A stretch of 64,000 nt of DNA from Flavonifractor hominis. Its GTDB lineage: Bacteria; Bacillota; Clostridia; Oscillospirales; Oscillospiraceae. The stretch lies in NCBI RefSeq assembly GCF_040095835.1, contig NZ_JBBMFT010000001.1:1-64000 (forward strand), read 5' to 3'. This document shows positions 50,173-58,521 of this stretch, piece after piece; the stretch's first letter is position 1; every line of letters starts with the position of its first letter. The notes under the pieces are model-generated. The model was given only the letters and a program-made list of their open reading frames with translations. It was not told where the DNA came from and did no database searches. Both the position numbers and the translations under genes were made by a program.

Positions 50173-50973
50173 ATGTCCGATGTGATCCGCGTCCAGCGCA
50201 GCAGCGGATATACTGTGCTGCCGAACGGGATCCTGCGGGATGCCAATCTGTCCCTGAAAACCAAGGGACTGTTTGCCATCATCCTCTCCCTGCCTGAGGA
50301 CTGGGACTACAGCGTGGCAGGGCTGGCCACGGTGGCCGGCTGTGGACGGGATGCCATCCGCTCTGCTCTGAATGAGATGGAGCAGGCCGGGTATCTGACC
50401 AGGGCGCGCTCCCACGGAGAAAGCGGCAAGTTTACCGGCATGGTGTACACCATCCGAGACCATTCAGAGCCATTGTCGGAAAACCCGACTATGGAGGGAG
50501 ACGCACCATTGTCGGGTTTTCCAACGTCGGATGAACCAACGTTGGCTGACCCGTCGTCGGAAAATCCGACGCAATTAAATAAAGAACTACAAAGTAAAGA
50601 CTTAATAAACCCCCATAGTTCCCCAGAGGGGGAAAGGCCTGAACGAAAAAAGCGACAGCGGAGGCCCAAGTCAGTCCCGACCTGGAAGCCAGAGCGGTTT
50701 GAGGCCTTCTGGGATTATTACCCCAGAGGTGAGGACCGGATGGGGGCGGTGGAGGAGTGGGACAAGCTCCAGCCGGACGACGCCCTCATCGATCGGATGG
50801 CCAGGGCGCTGGGCCAGCAGAAGGCCAGTGAGGAATGGCAGCGGGGCATCGGCATTCCCTACGCCTGCCGGTGGCTGCGCAAGCGTCGGTGGGAGGATGT
50901 GCCGGCTTCAGCTCAGGGACAGGCGCCCACGCCCCAGCGGGTGGTTGAGAGGGACGGTGTGCCGGTATGGTGA
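50173..50973 (+). CDS. Helix-turn-helix phage replication protein
   Basis: A 266-residue protein. Residues about 25-90 form a winged helix of the replication-initiator type (LSLKTKGLFAIILSLPEDWD, SVAGLATVAGCGRDAIRSAL). A Ser/Pro linker and a basic stretch (ERKKRQRRPK) lead to a C-terminal domain ending RWLRKRRWEDVP, as in phage DnaD-like/O-like proteins. It probably binds the origin and loads the DnaB-like protein encoded next, whose gene it overlaps by seven bases. GGAGGTGA lies upstream of ATG 50173. Confidence 0.85.
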   Translation: MSDVIRVQRSSGYTVLPNGILRDANLSLKTKGLFAIILSLPEDWDYSVAGLATVAGCGRDAIRSALNEMEQAGYLTRARSHGESGKFTGMVYTIRDHSEPLSENPTMEGDAPLSGFPTSDEPTLADPSSENPTQLNKELQSKDLINPHSSPEGERPERKKRQRRPKSVPTWKPERFEAFWDYYPRGEDRMGAVEEWDKLQPDDALIDRMARALGQQKASEEWQRGIGIPYACRWLRKRRWEDVPASAQGQAPTPQRVVERDGVPVW

Positions 50974-52451
50974 TCCAGGACATGGAGGCCGCCCAGGAGG
51001 CAGTACTGGGATCCCTGCTGATCTCGCCGGAGCTGGTTGGGGAGGTGCTGGCCAAAGTGCAGGACCGGGACTTCGTCACACCCAGGCACCGCATGACCTA
51101 TCAGGCCATCCGTCAGCTGTTTGTGGCGGGGCAGACGGTAGACCCCGTTCTGCTGCTCCCCCTGCTGGGGGCGTCGGAACAGCAGCCTTGGCGGGAGTAC
51201 CTCATGGCCCTGATGGACAAGACCCCTACGGCGGCCAACATCTGGGAGTATGTCTCCGTACTGAAAGAGCAGGCCAGACTCTACCAACTGTGCCGGATGG
51301 GGGAGCGGCTGGCCCAGGCAGGCAGCCTGGAGGACGCTGCCAAGTGTCTGGCCGACGGCAATGCCCTGATGGTGGACAAGCCTGGACTGCGCTACGTCAC
51401 CATGGAGCAGGCGCTGCTGGATTTTTACGACCGACACAAGACGAAAAAGACATATCTCACCTGGGGGCTGAACAAGCTCAACGACCGGCTCTTCGTGGAC
51501 CGAGGCGACATGGTGGTGCTGGGTGGGTATGCTTCCGCCGGCAAGACGCTGTTGGCCATCCAGTTTGCCTGGCACTGGGCCAAGCTGGGCAGGAAGGTGG
51601 GCTTTTATTCCCTGGAGACCGGAGAGGCCAAGCTGGAGGACCGGCTGATTGCCTGCAATATGCGGCTGGACTTCGGAAAGATCAAACGCTCCGAGCTGAC
51701 AGAGGAGGATTACAAGGCCCTGGCACTGGCCTCTCACCGGCTGATTCAGCCCAAGCTGGAGTGGGTGCCTGCCAGTGGTATGACGGTGGATGAGATCCGC
51801 TCCTCCGCCCTCAGCCGGGGATATGACGCCATTTTCATCGACTACTTACAGCTCATCCAAGGGGACAAGCGGCGCAGCCGCACCGAAGAGGTGGCCGGTA
51901 TCAGCATCGGGCTGCACCAGATGTCCCAGAGCACCGGCATCACGGTGGTGGCGCTGTCTCAGCTGTCCCGTCCGGAGAAGGGCGGAGACGGGGTGAAGGC
52001 CCCCACCCTGGCCTCCCTGCGGGAGTCGGGGCAGATCGAGCAGGATGCCGATGTAGCCATGCTGCTCTACAAGGAGGAGGACACCCCCAACAGCCGCCGG
52101 GTATTGCACATTGCCAAAAACAAGGAGGGCGAGACCGGCAAGATCTATCTGGCCTTCGACGGCGCTCATCAACGACTGTATGAGTCGGCGGTGGACGCTC
52201 CCGCACCCAGAACGCGGCGGGAGCCGGAGTACAAGCAGGTACAGTTTACCGAGATTGCAGGGGACTGTGATGACCCCTTCGATCAGAAAGGAGACCGGCA
52301 TGGACAAGCCCCAAGCGGCGGAGCTGTTGCGGCTGGAGATCCTGCGCCGGGAGGCTATGGCGCAGACCAGCAGCTTCCCGGCGGACCACCTGCAGGTGGC
52401 GCAGGCACTGGCGCTGGCTGTCCAGGCTCTGGAGGAGGCGGCAGAACATGA
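50967..52451 (+). CDS. DnaB-like replicative helicase
   Basis: A 494-residue protein. The N-terminal DnaB domain starts MEAAQEAVLGSLLISPE; the RecA-like motor has Walker A GGYASAGKTLLA near residue 185, Walker B YDAIFIDYLQLI near 290, and the segment TVVALSQLSRPEKGG. It unwinds the phage origin. The last 50 or so codons are Gly/Ala/Pro-rich, unlike the family, and overlap the next two genes (52300 and 52448), so the functional protein may end sooner through a frame change or the tail may be a passive read-on. Confidence 0.9.
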   Translation: MVIQDMEAAQEAVLGSLLISPELVGEVLAKVQDRDFVTPRHRMTYQAIRQLFVAGQTVDPVLLLPLLGASEQQPWREYLMALMDKTPTAANIWEYVSVLKEQARLYQLCRMGERLAQAGSLEDAAKCLADGNALMVDKPGLRYVTMEQALLDFYDRHKTKKTYLTWGLNKLNDRLFVDRGDMVVLGGYASAGKTLLAIQFAWHWAKLGRKVGFYSLETGEAKLEDRLIACNMRLDFGKIKRSELTEEDYKALALASHRLIQPKLEWVPASGMTVDEIRSSALSRGYDAIFIDYLQLIQGDKRRSRTEEVAGISIGLHQMSQSTGITVVALSQLSRPEKGGDGVKAPTLASLRESGQIEQDADVAMLLYKEEDTPNSRRVLHIAKNKEGETGKIYLAFDGAHQRLYESAVDAPAPRTRREPEYKQVQFTEIAGDCDDPFDQKGDRHGQAPSGGAVAAGDPAPGGYGADQQLPGGPPAGGAGTGAGCPGSGGGGRT

Positions 52452-52464
52452 GAGTGGGGGATAA
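52300..52464 (+). CDS. Small prophage protein of unknown function
   Basis: A 54-residue helical protein (MDKPQAAELLRLEILRREAM) with AAAGGAG upstream of ATG 52300. It lies inside the 3' end of the DnaB-like frame in another phase, and its stop overlaps the next gene by 17 bases. No family recognised. Confidence 0.65.
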   Translation: MDKPQAAELLRLEILRREAMAQTSSFPADHLQVAQALALAVQALEEAAEHESGG

Positions 52465-52648
52465 GATTACCTGGACGCCGGCGGCATTTGAGCATGAAGT
52501 CAGCGGCGAGCGGGCGGACCATGTGCGCAAGTTGCGGTCGGTCACCGGCAGGATCGTCTACATACATCCGGCCCGGCGGTATTACCTGGCCGAGGCCAAG
52601 GTGGGCAATGAGACCATCCGGGAGTGCTTCCCGATTCAGAAACGATAA
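52448..52648 (+). CDS. Small prophage protein of unknown function
   Basis: A 66-residue basic, strand-rich protein (MRVGDKITWTPAAFEHEV, GRIVYIHPARRYYLAEAKVG). GGAGG lies eight to ten bases before ATG 52448. It overlaps the two preceding frames and lies 14 bases before parA. It resembles small beta-barrel-like phage proteins but I cannot name it. Confidence 0.75.
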   Translation: MRVGDKITWTPAAFEHEVSGERADHVRKLRSVTGRIVYIHPARRYYLAEAKVGNETIRECFPIQKR

Positions 52649-52662
52649 GGAGTGTTTTGTGC

Positions 52663-53448
52663 ATGAAAACCTTTGCCATCGTGAATCGAAAGGGCGGGGT
52701 GGGGAAGACCACCACCGCCGTCAATCTGGCCTATGTGCTGGCTACCAGCTGCCAGCTGAGGGTGCTGCTGGTGGACGCCGACGGGCAGGCCAACGCCACG
52801 CAGATCCTGCTGCCTCCTGGCGAATATGCCGGACTGGGCGCCCTGCTGCGGGGGTTGGTAATCTGCTATGATGAGCTGACGATTTCCACCGATGTCCCCG
52901 GATTGGATGTTTTGCCGGCGGCGGAAGATCTGTGGGCGTTGGATCTGGAGGCCGCCGGCGGGGACCGGGGGCGGTGTTACCGGGCGCTGCGGGATATGCG
53001 GGAGGCCATGGAGGAGGATGGGGCCTATGATGTGATGGTCATCGACTGCCCACCCAACCTGTCCGCTGCCTGTGTGTCTGCCATCCTGGCCAGCGACGCG
53101 GTGATCATCCCTGTTCTGTCCGACGCATGTTCCGCCACTGGCGTGGGGGATCTGGTGGACCAGATTGCGAGCCTGCGGTCCCTCCACCCGGCGCTGCGGG
53201 TGTCCGGGGTGCTGGTCAATCAGTGGCACCGCTCCCCCGTGGTGGAGGACTCGGTGGCCTACCTCCGGGAGGAGGGCATGGTGCCGGTGTACGATACGGT
53301 CATCCGGCGCACAGACAAGGTGCCCGAGAGCTCCTGGGCCCGGATGGCGGTCCAGGCCTGGAGCCCCTTCTGCTCAGCGGCCCGGGATTACCGGGCCTGG
53401 GTGGCTGAGCTGGCGGAAAAGGAGGGTATCCGGTATGGGCAGGCCTGA
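52663..53448 (+). CDS. ParA-family ATPase
   Basis: A 261-residue protein. The deviant Walker A NRKGGVGKTTTAVNLA lies at residues 7-22, with LLVDADGQANAT and Walker B MVIDCPPNLSA. This family segregates plasmids, phage-plasmids and chromosomes. AAGGAG precedes ATG 52663. The 3' end overlaps the coiled-coil DUF3102 gene by 14 bases, which may encode a partner. No canonical parB or parS is visible. Its presence suggests a phage able to be maintained as a replicon. Confidence 0.9.
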   Translation: MKTFAIVNRKGGVGKTTTAVNLAYVLATSCQLRVLLVDADGQANATQILLPPGEYAGLGALLRGLVICYDELTISTDVPGLDVLPAAEDLWALDLEAAGGDRGRCYRALRDMREAMEEDGAYDVMVIDCPPNLSAACVSAILASDAVIIPVLSDACSATGVGDLVDQIASLRSLHPALRVSGVLVNQWHRSPVVEDSVAYLREEGMVPVYDTVIRRTDKVPESSWARMAVQAWSPFCSAARDYRAWVAELAEKEGIRYGQA

Positions 53449-54409
53449 CCTGGGGGCGCTCATCGCCCAGACCATGGCCCCGCCTGCGGAGGGCAGGACC
53501 ATTGAAGTCATCACCGTTGACATCTTGGACGCACAACGGAAAGGTGGGGAGGCTGTCCTCACCATTGGAAAGTGCCTCATCGAAGCCAAAGATATGTTGC
53601 CCCACGGGGAGTGGCTTCCGTGGCTGGCTGAGAAAGTGGGATATTCCGAGAAAACGGCACAGAATTTTATGCGCTTGGCAAGGGAGTTTTCAAATCCGCA
53701 AGCGATTGCGGATTTGGGGGCAACCAAGGCACTGAAGCTGTTGGCCTTGCCACCGGATGAACGGGAGCAGTTTGTGGCTGATCACAACGTGATCGATATG
53801 ACTACCCGTCAGCTGGAGCAGGCCATCAAGGAGCGGGACGAGGCCAAAGTCGCCGCCGAGCAGGCCGCGGCGGACCAGCGGGCTGCAGAGCAGGCCAGGG
53901 ACAAGATGGCGGAGGATATGAAGTTTCTCAACGCCCGTTTGGCTGGGGCCCGGGAGGATCGGGAGCGGGCCGTGCAGGAGGTTGCCCGTTTGGAGGCTGA
54001 ACTGGCCGAGGTGAAGGCCCAGCCGGTGGACGTGGCCGTGGAGACCGTAGTAGATCAGGATGCCATTGAAAAGGCCAGGGCCGACGCCATCGCCGAGATG
54101 CAGGCCAAGCTGGACAAGGCCAAAGAGGCGGCGGCAAAGGCACGGGACAAGCAGAAACAGGCGGAGGCCTCTGTGGAGTTTCTGAAGCGATCTCTGGAGG
54201 AGCGGGACAAGTCGGACAAGAAAGCTGCCATTGCCGGCGACAAGGAGCTGGCGCAGTTCGAGGTGCTCTTCAACCAGGGGCAGGAGCTGGCCAACAAGCT
54301 CCACGGTCTGCTACTGAAGGCACGGGGCCGGGAGGATCAGACCGCTGTCCAGGATATGGAGAAGGCCTTGAAGGCTCTGGCCGAGGCCATTGGGAGGTGC
54401 GCGGAATGA
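53435..54409 (+). CDS. DUF3102 protein with long coiled coil
   Basis: A 324-residue protein. Residues about 20-130 match DUF3102 (AVLTIGKCLIEAKDMLPHGE, GYSEKTAQNFMRLAREF); about 130-310 is a continuous charged coiled coil. GGAGGG lies eight bases before ATG 53435, inside the parA 3' end. DUF3102 proteins are common in Firmicutes phages and plasmids next to replication and partition genes. Its role is not established; a ParB-like adaptor is possible. Confidence 0.85.
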   Translation: MGRPDLGALIAQTMAPPAEGRTIEVITVDILDAQRKGGEAVLTIGKCLIEAKDMLPHGEWLPWLAEKVGYSEKTAQNFMRLAREFSNPQAIADLGATKALKLLALPPDEREQFVADHNVIDMTTRQLEQAIKERDEAKVAAEQAAADQRAAEQARDKMAEDMKFLNARLAGAREDRERAVQEVARLEAELAEVKAQPVDVAVETVVDQDAIEKARADAIAEMQAKLDKAKEAAAKARDKQKQAEASVEFLKRSLEERDKSDKKAAIAGDKELAQFEVLFNQGQELANKLHGLLLKARGREDQTAVQDMEKALKALAEAIGRCAE

Positions 54410-54819
54410 GTGGAAAGGGAAAACGTGGCCGCCCGGGCAAGCCACAGGGCATGACCTATGCCCAGGTACTGGCCCGGCAGGCGGCTGTTCGGGCCGGGCT
54501 TGAAAAGGCCGCCCGGGATGCCACCGTACAGGCCGAGGCCGATGCCCACACCCAGCGGGCCATGTGGCTGATGGTGTGCTCTATTGCGGATGCCTATGGA
54601 TATGGACCGAAGGGAATGCAGAAGTTTTTCGGAGCCCTTCAGGAAAATACCGACGAGCTGGAGCGGATGCGGACTGAGGTGGACGAGGAATATGCCTTTG
54701 AAAAGCTCCGCCAGAAGGCGTCCAAAGTGACTGGCATGGAGGTCCACTATCTGGAGGACCAGCTGGCGATGCTGGAGGAGATGCGGGCGGCCAGAGCGGA
54801 GGTGGGGAGCCGTGGATGA
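54406..54819 (+). CDS. Prophage protein of unknown function
   Basis: A 137-residue protein with a basic N-terminus (MSGKGKRGRPGKPQG, AT-hook-like) and a helical remainder. ATG 54406 overlaps the previous stop (ATGA) and GAGGTG lies upstream. No family recognised. Confidence 0.78.
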   Translation: MSGKGKRGRPGKPQGMTYAQVLARQAAVRAGLEKAARDATVQAEADAHTQRAMWLMVCSIADAYGYGPKGMQKFFGALQENTDELERMRTEVDEEYAFEKLRQKASKVTGMEVHYLEDQLAMLEEMRAARAEVGSRG

Positions 54820-54985
54820 GCGTCTTACCTGGAACTGGGGCGGCTGCTGGGGCATTGAGGGAGTGGACCTTGCGCCTATTCCGCCCTGTGCGTATAGGGC
54901 CCTGTGCAAGCTGAAGAACCTGGAGGACGCAATGGAGCGCGGAGCGGATGTGTCCGAATTGGACACAAAAGGTGACCGATCATGA
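54812..54985 (+). CDS. Small prophage protein starting at GTG
   Basis: A 57-residue protein (VDERLTWNWGGCWGIEGVDL). GTG 54812 lies just after GGAGGTGGGG and overlaps the preceding gene by eight bases; its stop overlaps the methyltransferase start (ATGA). No family recognised. Confidence 0.7.
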   Translation: MDERLTWNWGGCWGIEGVDLAPIPPCAYRALCKLKNLEDAMERGADVSELDTKGDRS

Positions 54986-55788
54986 GGTCGGTCATCAAGT
55001 ATCCGGGCGCCAAGTGGGCGATTGCAAACTGGATCATTGGACATTTTCCGGAACACCACAGCTATCTGGAGCCATTTTTCGGTAGCGGAGCGGTGCTGTT
55101 TAATAAGAGACGGAGCCCTATCGAGACTGTCAACGACCTGGATGGAGATGTGGTCAACTTGTTTTGGCAGATCAGAGAGGACCCGGAGCGGCTGGCCGAG
55201 GCCATCTATTGGACACCATACGCCAGGGCGGAATATGAGCGGGCCTGGGCTGCCCAGTACATAGAGACGGACCCATTCCGGCGGGCAGTGGACTTCTACA
55301 TCCGCATGATGATGGGACACGGTTTCCGCACTACCGGGGAGAAGGTGGGCTGGAAAAACGATGTGCAGGGGCGGGAGGCCGCATATGCCGCCGGATGTTG
55401 GTGCAAGACGCCCGAGGCCATCCGGCAAGCGGCAGAGCGACTGCGAAATGTTCAGATTGAGTGTAGGCCAGCCGTAGAGCTGATCAGGCGTTTCAATTTT
55501 CCAAACGTACTCATCTACGCTGACCCGCCATATATGCTGGGGACACGGCATGGCAAGCAGTATCGTCACGAGATGACCGACGGGCAGCACGAAGAGTTGC
55601 TGAAGGCATTGCTGAACCATCAGGGGCCGGTGCTCCTATCTGGATATGATAGTGACCTCTATCATGATATGCTGCGGGGATGGCACCGGGAAGAGATTGC
55701 GGCCAGGGCCCAGACCGGTGGGGCCAGGATTGAGGTGCTGTGGTCTAATTTCGCGCCGACGGTACAAGAAAGTCTGTGGACGGGATGA
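54982..55788 (+). CDS. D12-class DNA adenine-N6 methyltransferase (Dam-like)
   Basis: A 268-residue enzyme. The AdoMet motif LEPFFGSGAVLFN lies near residue 30, the N-terminal MRSVIKYPGAKW is typical, and the catalytic motif DPPY (IYADPPYML) lies near residue 181. It methylates adenine, probably to protect phage DNA from host restriction or to regulate. The recognition site is unknown. It is translationally coupled to both neighbours by ATGA overlaps. Confidence 0.93.
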   Translation: MRSVIKYPGAKWAIANWIIGHFPEHHSYLEPFFGSGAVLFNKRRSPIETVNDLDGDVVNLFWQIREDPERLAEAIYWTPYARAEYERAWAAQYIETDPFRRAVDFYIRMMMGHGFRTTGEKVGWKNDVQGREAAYAAGCWCKTPEAIRQAAERLRNVQIECRPAVELIRRFNFPNVLIYADPPYMLGTRHGKQYRHEMTDGQHEELLKALLNHQGPVLLSGYDSDLYHDMLRGWHREEIAARAQTGGARIEVLWSNFAPTVQESLWTG

Positions 55789-56087
55789 ACTGCCACGGGT
55801 GCCAGTGTGATCACTGCGTGTACAGTGCTGAGTTGGAGTCATGGTACTTTACACCGGGTGAGGTGCAACAGGTTGAGGAGATCTGTTACTGCTGTGATGA
55901 GTGCCGGTACTATGATGGGGACCTCAGTAAGCGCAGCCAACGGCGTACGGAGTGTGATAAACACAAGTTTCCGGTCAAGTACGAGATACAACGCATGGCG
56001 GCCGCAGAGCGTGAGGCACGGAGACGTCGGGCGTCCTTCCGTGTCATACGAGGGGATGATTTCGATAAAACCGATAACAAACGCTGA
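55785..56087 (+). CDS. Cysteine-rich small prophage protein, probable zinc binding
   Basis: A 100-residue protein with Cys clusters CHGCQCDHC and CYCCDEC plus a later Cys/His (ECDKHKFPVKYE), then a basic tail. It may be a zinc-finger protein. ATG 55785 overlaps the methyltransferase stop. The ribosome-binding site is weak, so coupling is likely. Confidence 0.75.
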   Translation: MNCHGCQCDHCVYSAELESWYFTPGEVQQVEEICYCCDECRYYDGDLSKRSQRRTECDKHKFPVKYEIQRMAAAEREARRRRASFRVIRGDDFDKTDNKR

Positions 56088-56328
56088 CCGGATCAGAGCC
56101 ATGAGCGACCGGGAGCTGGCGGCTTTTCTGAGCGGTGTCTGCTATGGACGGGATGAACCCTGGGAGAAGGCGTTCAAGGAGGCCTGCTGCGACCGCTGCC
56201 CCACGGTGGAGGCAACGGATGAGGATGGCAGACACTACAACCTGCATGAGTGCGATTTTGTAGACGGTGTATGTCCTCATGGGGATAGCGTTCTGTGGTG
56301 GCTGGTACGGCCGCAGCAAGTGGAATAG
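56056..56328 (+). CDS. Small prophage protein, zinc-finger-like
   Basis: A 90-residue protein. It contains TNADRIRAMSDRELAAFLS, a start seen in many small phage proteins, and Cys pairs (CCDRCP, HECDFVDGVCPHG). I choose ATG 56056, behind GAGGGG, to keep that segment whole; ATG 56101 is the alternative. It overlaps the preceding gene by 32 bases. After it, 56329-56444 holds only GC-rich inverted repeats. Confidence 0.7.
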   Translation: MISIKPITNADRIRAMSDRELAAFLSGVCYGRDEPWEKAFKEACCDRCPTVEATDEDGRHYNLHECDFVDGVCPHGDSVLWWLVRPQQVE

Positions 56329-56444
56329 ATGTATTGGCTCCGGCTCTCTGCCGGGTGAGAGCACTCGCTCACCCGACCTCTCTTTCCTTTTTCTCTGCCG
56401 GGGCCCTGCTGCGAAGCGGGGCGTCCGGCAGAGGGCCGGAGCAG

Positions 56445-56476
56445 GACAAAAAAGTACCGCCCACAACGGGCGGTAC
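56445..56476 (-). terminator. Terminator of the leftward gene pair
   Basis: GTACCGCCC-ACAAC-GGGCGGTAC is followed on the minus strand by TTTTTT. It ends the leftward genes 56490-56944. Confidence 0.85.
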
Positions 56477-56489
56477 AGCGGAATATAGG

Positions 56490-56750
56490 TCACAGATCTT
56501 CCAGATCGGCTGCGGGAAGGTCGTTTTCCACGTTATCCCGGGCCAGGTCGGTGTCCAGCACCGGGTAGACCCTTGAAGAGATGGGTTTCTCATGCCAGAC
56601 CTTCATATGGGGGCCGGAAGTGCCTGCAATGATGGGATTGGCCTTTTCCTTCCCATGCTTGGCCTTGCCCTGAATCTCGGGCACGGGAGGCTCTGCGTTT
56701 CGGGGCTCGGTGTGGGTCCATTCGGGACGGGCCATGCCTTGTTTCGCCAT
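56490..56750 (-). CDS. Small prophage protein of unknown function (leftward pair, second gene)
   Basis: An 86-residue hydrophilic protein (MAKQGMARPEWTHTEPRN, basic middle, acidic end DLPAADLEDL). GAGGTGA lies before ATG 56750 on the minus strand and a perfect terminator follows. Together with 56771-56944 it forms a two-gene unit against the direction of all neighbours. No family recognised. Confidence 0.75.
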   Translation of the reverse strand: MAKQGMARPEWTHTEPRNAEPPVPEIQGKAKHGKEKANPIIAGTSGPHMKVWHEKPISSRVYPVLDTDLARDNVENDLPAADLEDL

Positions 56751-56770
56751 ATTATCACCTCAACGATTGT

Positions 56771-56944
56771 TCAAAATACCTGTTTGGCCTCGTTGGCCAT
56801 GCGTTTGAGATCCTCCAGAGAGGCGGGCTGGTGTTCACGGGCCCGGATCTGTGCTTGGATATAGCCGGGAAGCTGTGAAAAGTAGGCCTCCATATCCGGA
56901 TCCTTTTTCAAGTGGGTGTACAGATCGCTGTACGTGGGTTCCAT
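56771..56944 (-). CDS. 57-residue prophage protein (leftward pair, first gene)
   Basis: On the minus strand GGAGGTGA lies a few bases before ATG 56944. The protein (MEPTYSDLYTHLKKDPDMEA, then YFSQLPGYIQAQIRAR) is of a small helical type I have the impression is common in Clostridia (YF..LP.YVQ.QI), with no known function. It is 20 bases upstream of the 56750 gene. Confidence 0.75.
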   Translation of the reverse strand: MEPTYSDLYTHLKKDPDMEAYFSQLPGYIQAQIRAREHQPASLEDLKRMANEAKQVF

Positions 56945-57020
56945 GCGATCACCTCCGATGATAGCTTGCCCACAGGCGGCGGCTTATAGCAATAGAAAGA
57001 AGGCGGCAATATTGACCACG

Positions 57021-57227
57021 ATGGATTATATAACGACTCTTCGGGCGGTAAAGCGGCTGAAGGTCGAAACAGGATCCATAGCTTGCCTTGGCTGTGGATA
57101 TGAGCACCATTGTTCCGTCAGCGGGTGTACCATCTTGCGCAATGCGGCAGAGCACATGGAGGCGGCGCTGGCAAACATTGACCACTTAAATGCATTGCTT
57201 GATCGGCTGGAAATACAGGAGGGATAG
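57021..57227 (+). CDS. Small cysteine-containing prophage protein
   Basis: A 68-residue protein (MDYITTLRAVKRLKVETGSI, then CLGCGYEHHCSVSGC), a Cys/His cluster fitting one zinc. The ribosome-binding site before ATG 57021 is loose (AAGGCGG); TTG 57012 is an alternative. It lies five bases before the next gene. Confidence 0.65.
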   Translation: MDYITTLRAVKRLKVETGSIACLGCGYEHHCSVSGCTILRNAAEHMEAALANIDHLNALLDRLEIQEG

Positions 57228-57232
57228 AAAGA

Positions 57233-57436
57233 ATGGGAAAGAAAAATTTGCGACGCATTTCCATGCTTGTAACGGCTCAGACCGCCGCCAACCTGGAGCG
57301 GCTGGCCCAGATGGATAATCAACCCAGCATCGGCCGGGTGGTGGACAAACTGGTACGGGAGAAGATGCTCTCCCTCCACCAGCCTGAGGCGATTTGGCAG
57401 GCCCACTATATCAACCGCTTTAAAGAGGTTTACTGA
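57233..57436 (+). CDS. Small prophage protein, ribbon-helix-helix-like
   Basis: A 67-residue protein with the pattern RRISMLVTAQTAANLERLAQ followed by SIGRVVDKLVREKM, which fits a CopG/Arc-type fold (strand, helix, helix). GGAGGG lies upstream. It overlaps the HUH protein gene by one base and may regulate it. Confidence 0.75.
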   Translation: MGKKNLRRISMLVTAQTAANLERLAQMDNQPSIGRVVDKLVREKMLSLHQPEAIWQAHYINRFKEVY

Positions 57437-58230
57437 TGGCAAAACGTGTGAAAACCGTTACTGCCGGGCAGCTGGTGATCGTTGGGTGCTATACCATACC
57501 GACGCCCCGCAGCTCAGAGCGGGAGCGCCGGGCTTTGCGAGAGATCTCGTCCGCCGCACAGGAGCGTATGAACCTGAAACGATCGTGGCAGAAGCTGGAG
57601 CTGGAGCTGGCTGCCAACTTCACCCGCCGGGATCTCCACCTGGTCTTTACATATGACGATGAACATCTGCCGGCGACCAGACCGGAGGCGGTAAAGCGGC
57701 TGAAGAAGCTCATCCGCCTGCTGCGGATGCATCGAAAAGCCAGAGGTCAGGAGATGAAATACATCTACGTGACCGAACAGCTCAGCGCGGAAGGCGGGCG
57801 GCTCCACCACCACATGATATTAAATGGTACCGGGGCGGATCTGGAAGTGATTCGCTCCCTCTGGCCCTATGGGGAGGTGGAACTGGAACCGCTGGACCTG
57901 TGGCAGGGATACGAGGCTCTGGCCAAGTATCTGACCAAGGAACCAAGGGAATGCGGAAAACCGGAGATCGGTGCCCGCACTTGGGCGGCTTCCATTGGAT
58001 TGAAAAAACCTAAGGTGGAGAGCGAAATCGTTAAGGATAATCTAACGGTAGTGCCGCCGCCGGGCGCCATTATCCTCAGCTCGCCGCCGCCGGTGGAGAA
58101 CGAGTTCGGGGTGTTTACCACCATCAAATATTATTTGCCAGTTAGAAAGGAGAGAAAAGGGACCAGGCCGCCGCGCAAGCGACAACGAAACAGCCCTCGC
58201 GTCTTTATTCGGTCTGGAAACCAGGTGTAA
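57436..58230 (+). CDS. HUH-type rolling-circle replication-associated protein
   Basis: A 264-residue protein. A hydrophobic motif LHLVFTYDDEHLP lies at 67-79, the HUH metal motif RLHHHMILN at 122-130, and a Tyr/Lys motif YEALAKYLTK at 159-168. These match motifs 1-3 of rolling-circle Rep enzymes, which nick and rejoin single DNA strands. The C-terminal basic region (RKERKGTRPPRKRQR) could bind DNA. It shares its start with the RHH-like gene stop (TGATG). It may start phage or satellite replication, or transfer; which one is unknown. Confidence 0.8.
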   Translation: MAKRVKTVTAGQLVIVGCYTIPTPRSSERERRALREISSAAQERMNLKRSWQKLELELAANFTRRDLHLVFTYDDEHLPATRPEAVKRLKKLIRLLRMHRKARGQEMKYIYVTEQLSAEGGRLHHHMILNGTGADLEVIRSLWPYGEVELEPLDLWQGYEALAKYLTKEPRECGKPEIGARTWAASIGLKKPKVESEIVKDNLTVVPPPGAIILSSPPPVENEFGVFTTIKYYLPVRKERKGTRPPRKRQRNSPRVFIRSGNQV

Positions 58231-58256
58231 CAAGTAAAAAAGGCCATAGAAAGTGA

Positions 58257-58463
58257 GTGGAAAAGTTGAAAAAAGAGTGTGAGTGTGGTAAACTTATCGT
58301 GAAGGATGGATGGCTGATGTGTCCGTCCTGCCGCAGGCGGAAGGTACTCCAGGTGAGGCCGGAAACCACGGCGAAAAATCTCATCGTCTACTGCCGGGAC
58401 TGCCGGACGGAGACGATGGTGGATATCGAACAGGGCCAGTGCTTTCAGAGCCGGTGCCGATGA
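58257..58463 (+). CDS. Cysteine-rich KTR-type zinc-ribbon protein
   Basis: A 68-residue protein with CECGK, LMCPSCRRRK, YCRDCRTET and QSRC; the spacing fits the Cys_rich_KTR family found in Firmicutes phages and conjugative elements. Start uncertain: GTG 58257, or TTG 58266 which is eight bases after AAGTGAG. The function of the family is unknown. Confidence 0.72.
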   Translation: MEKLKKECECGKLIVKDGWLMCPSCRRRKVLQVRPETTAKNLIVYCRDCRTETMVDIEQGQCFQSRCR

Positions 58464-58521
58464 CTTCCCGAGTGGGGGAGCGTCGGCACCGGCTTTTTGT
58501 TTTGTCCGGAGGTGATAGCCC

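Noticed and set aside
50699..51793. A 364-codon plus-strand frame over the replication genes
   Set aside because: It is out of phase with both the HTH protein and the DnaB-like protein, which have clear motifs and ribosome-binding sites.
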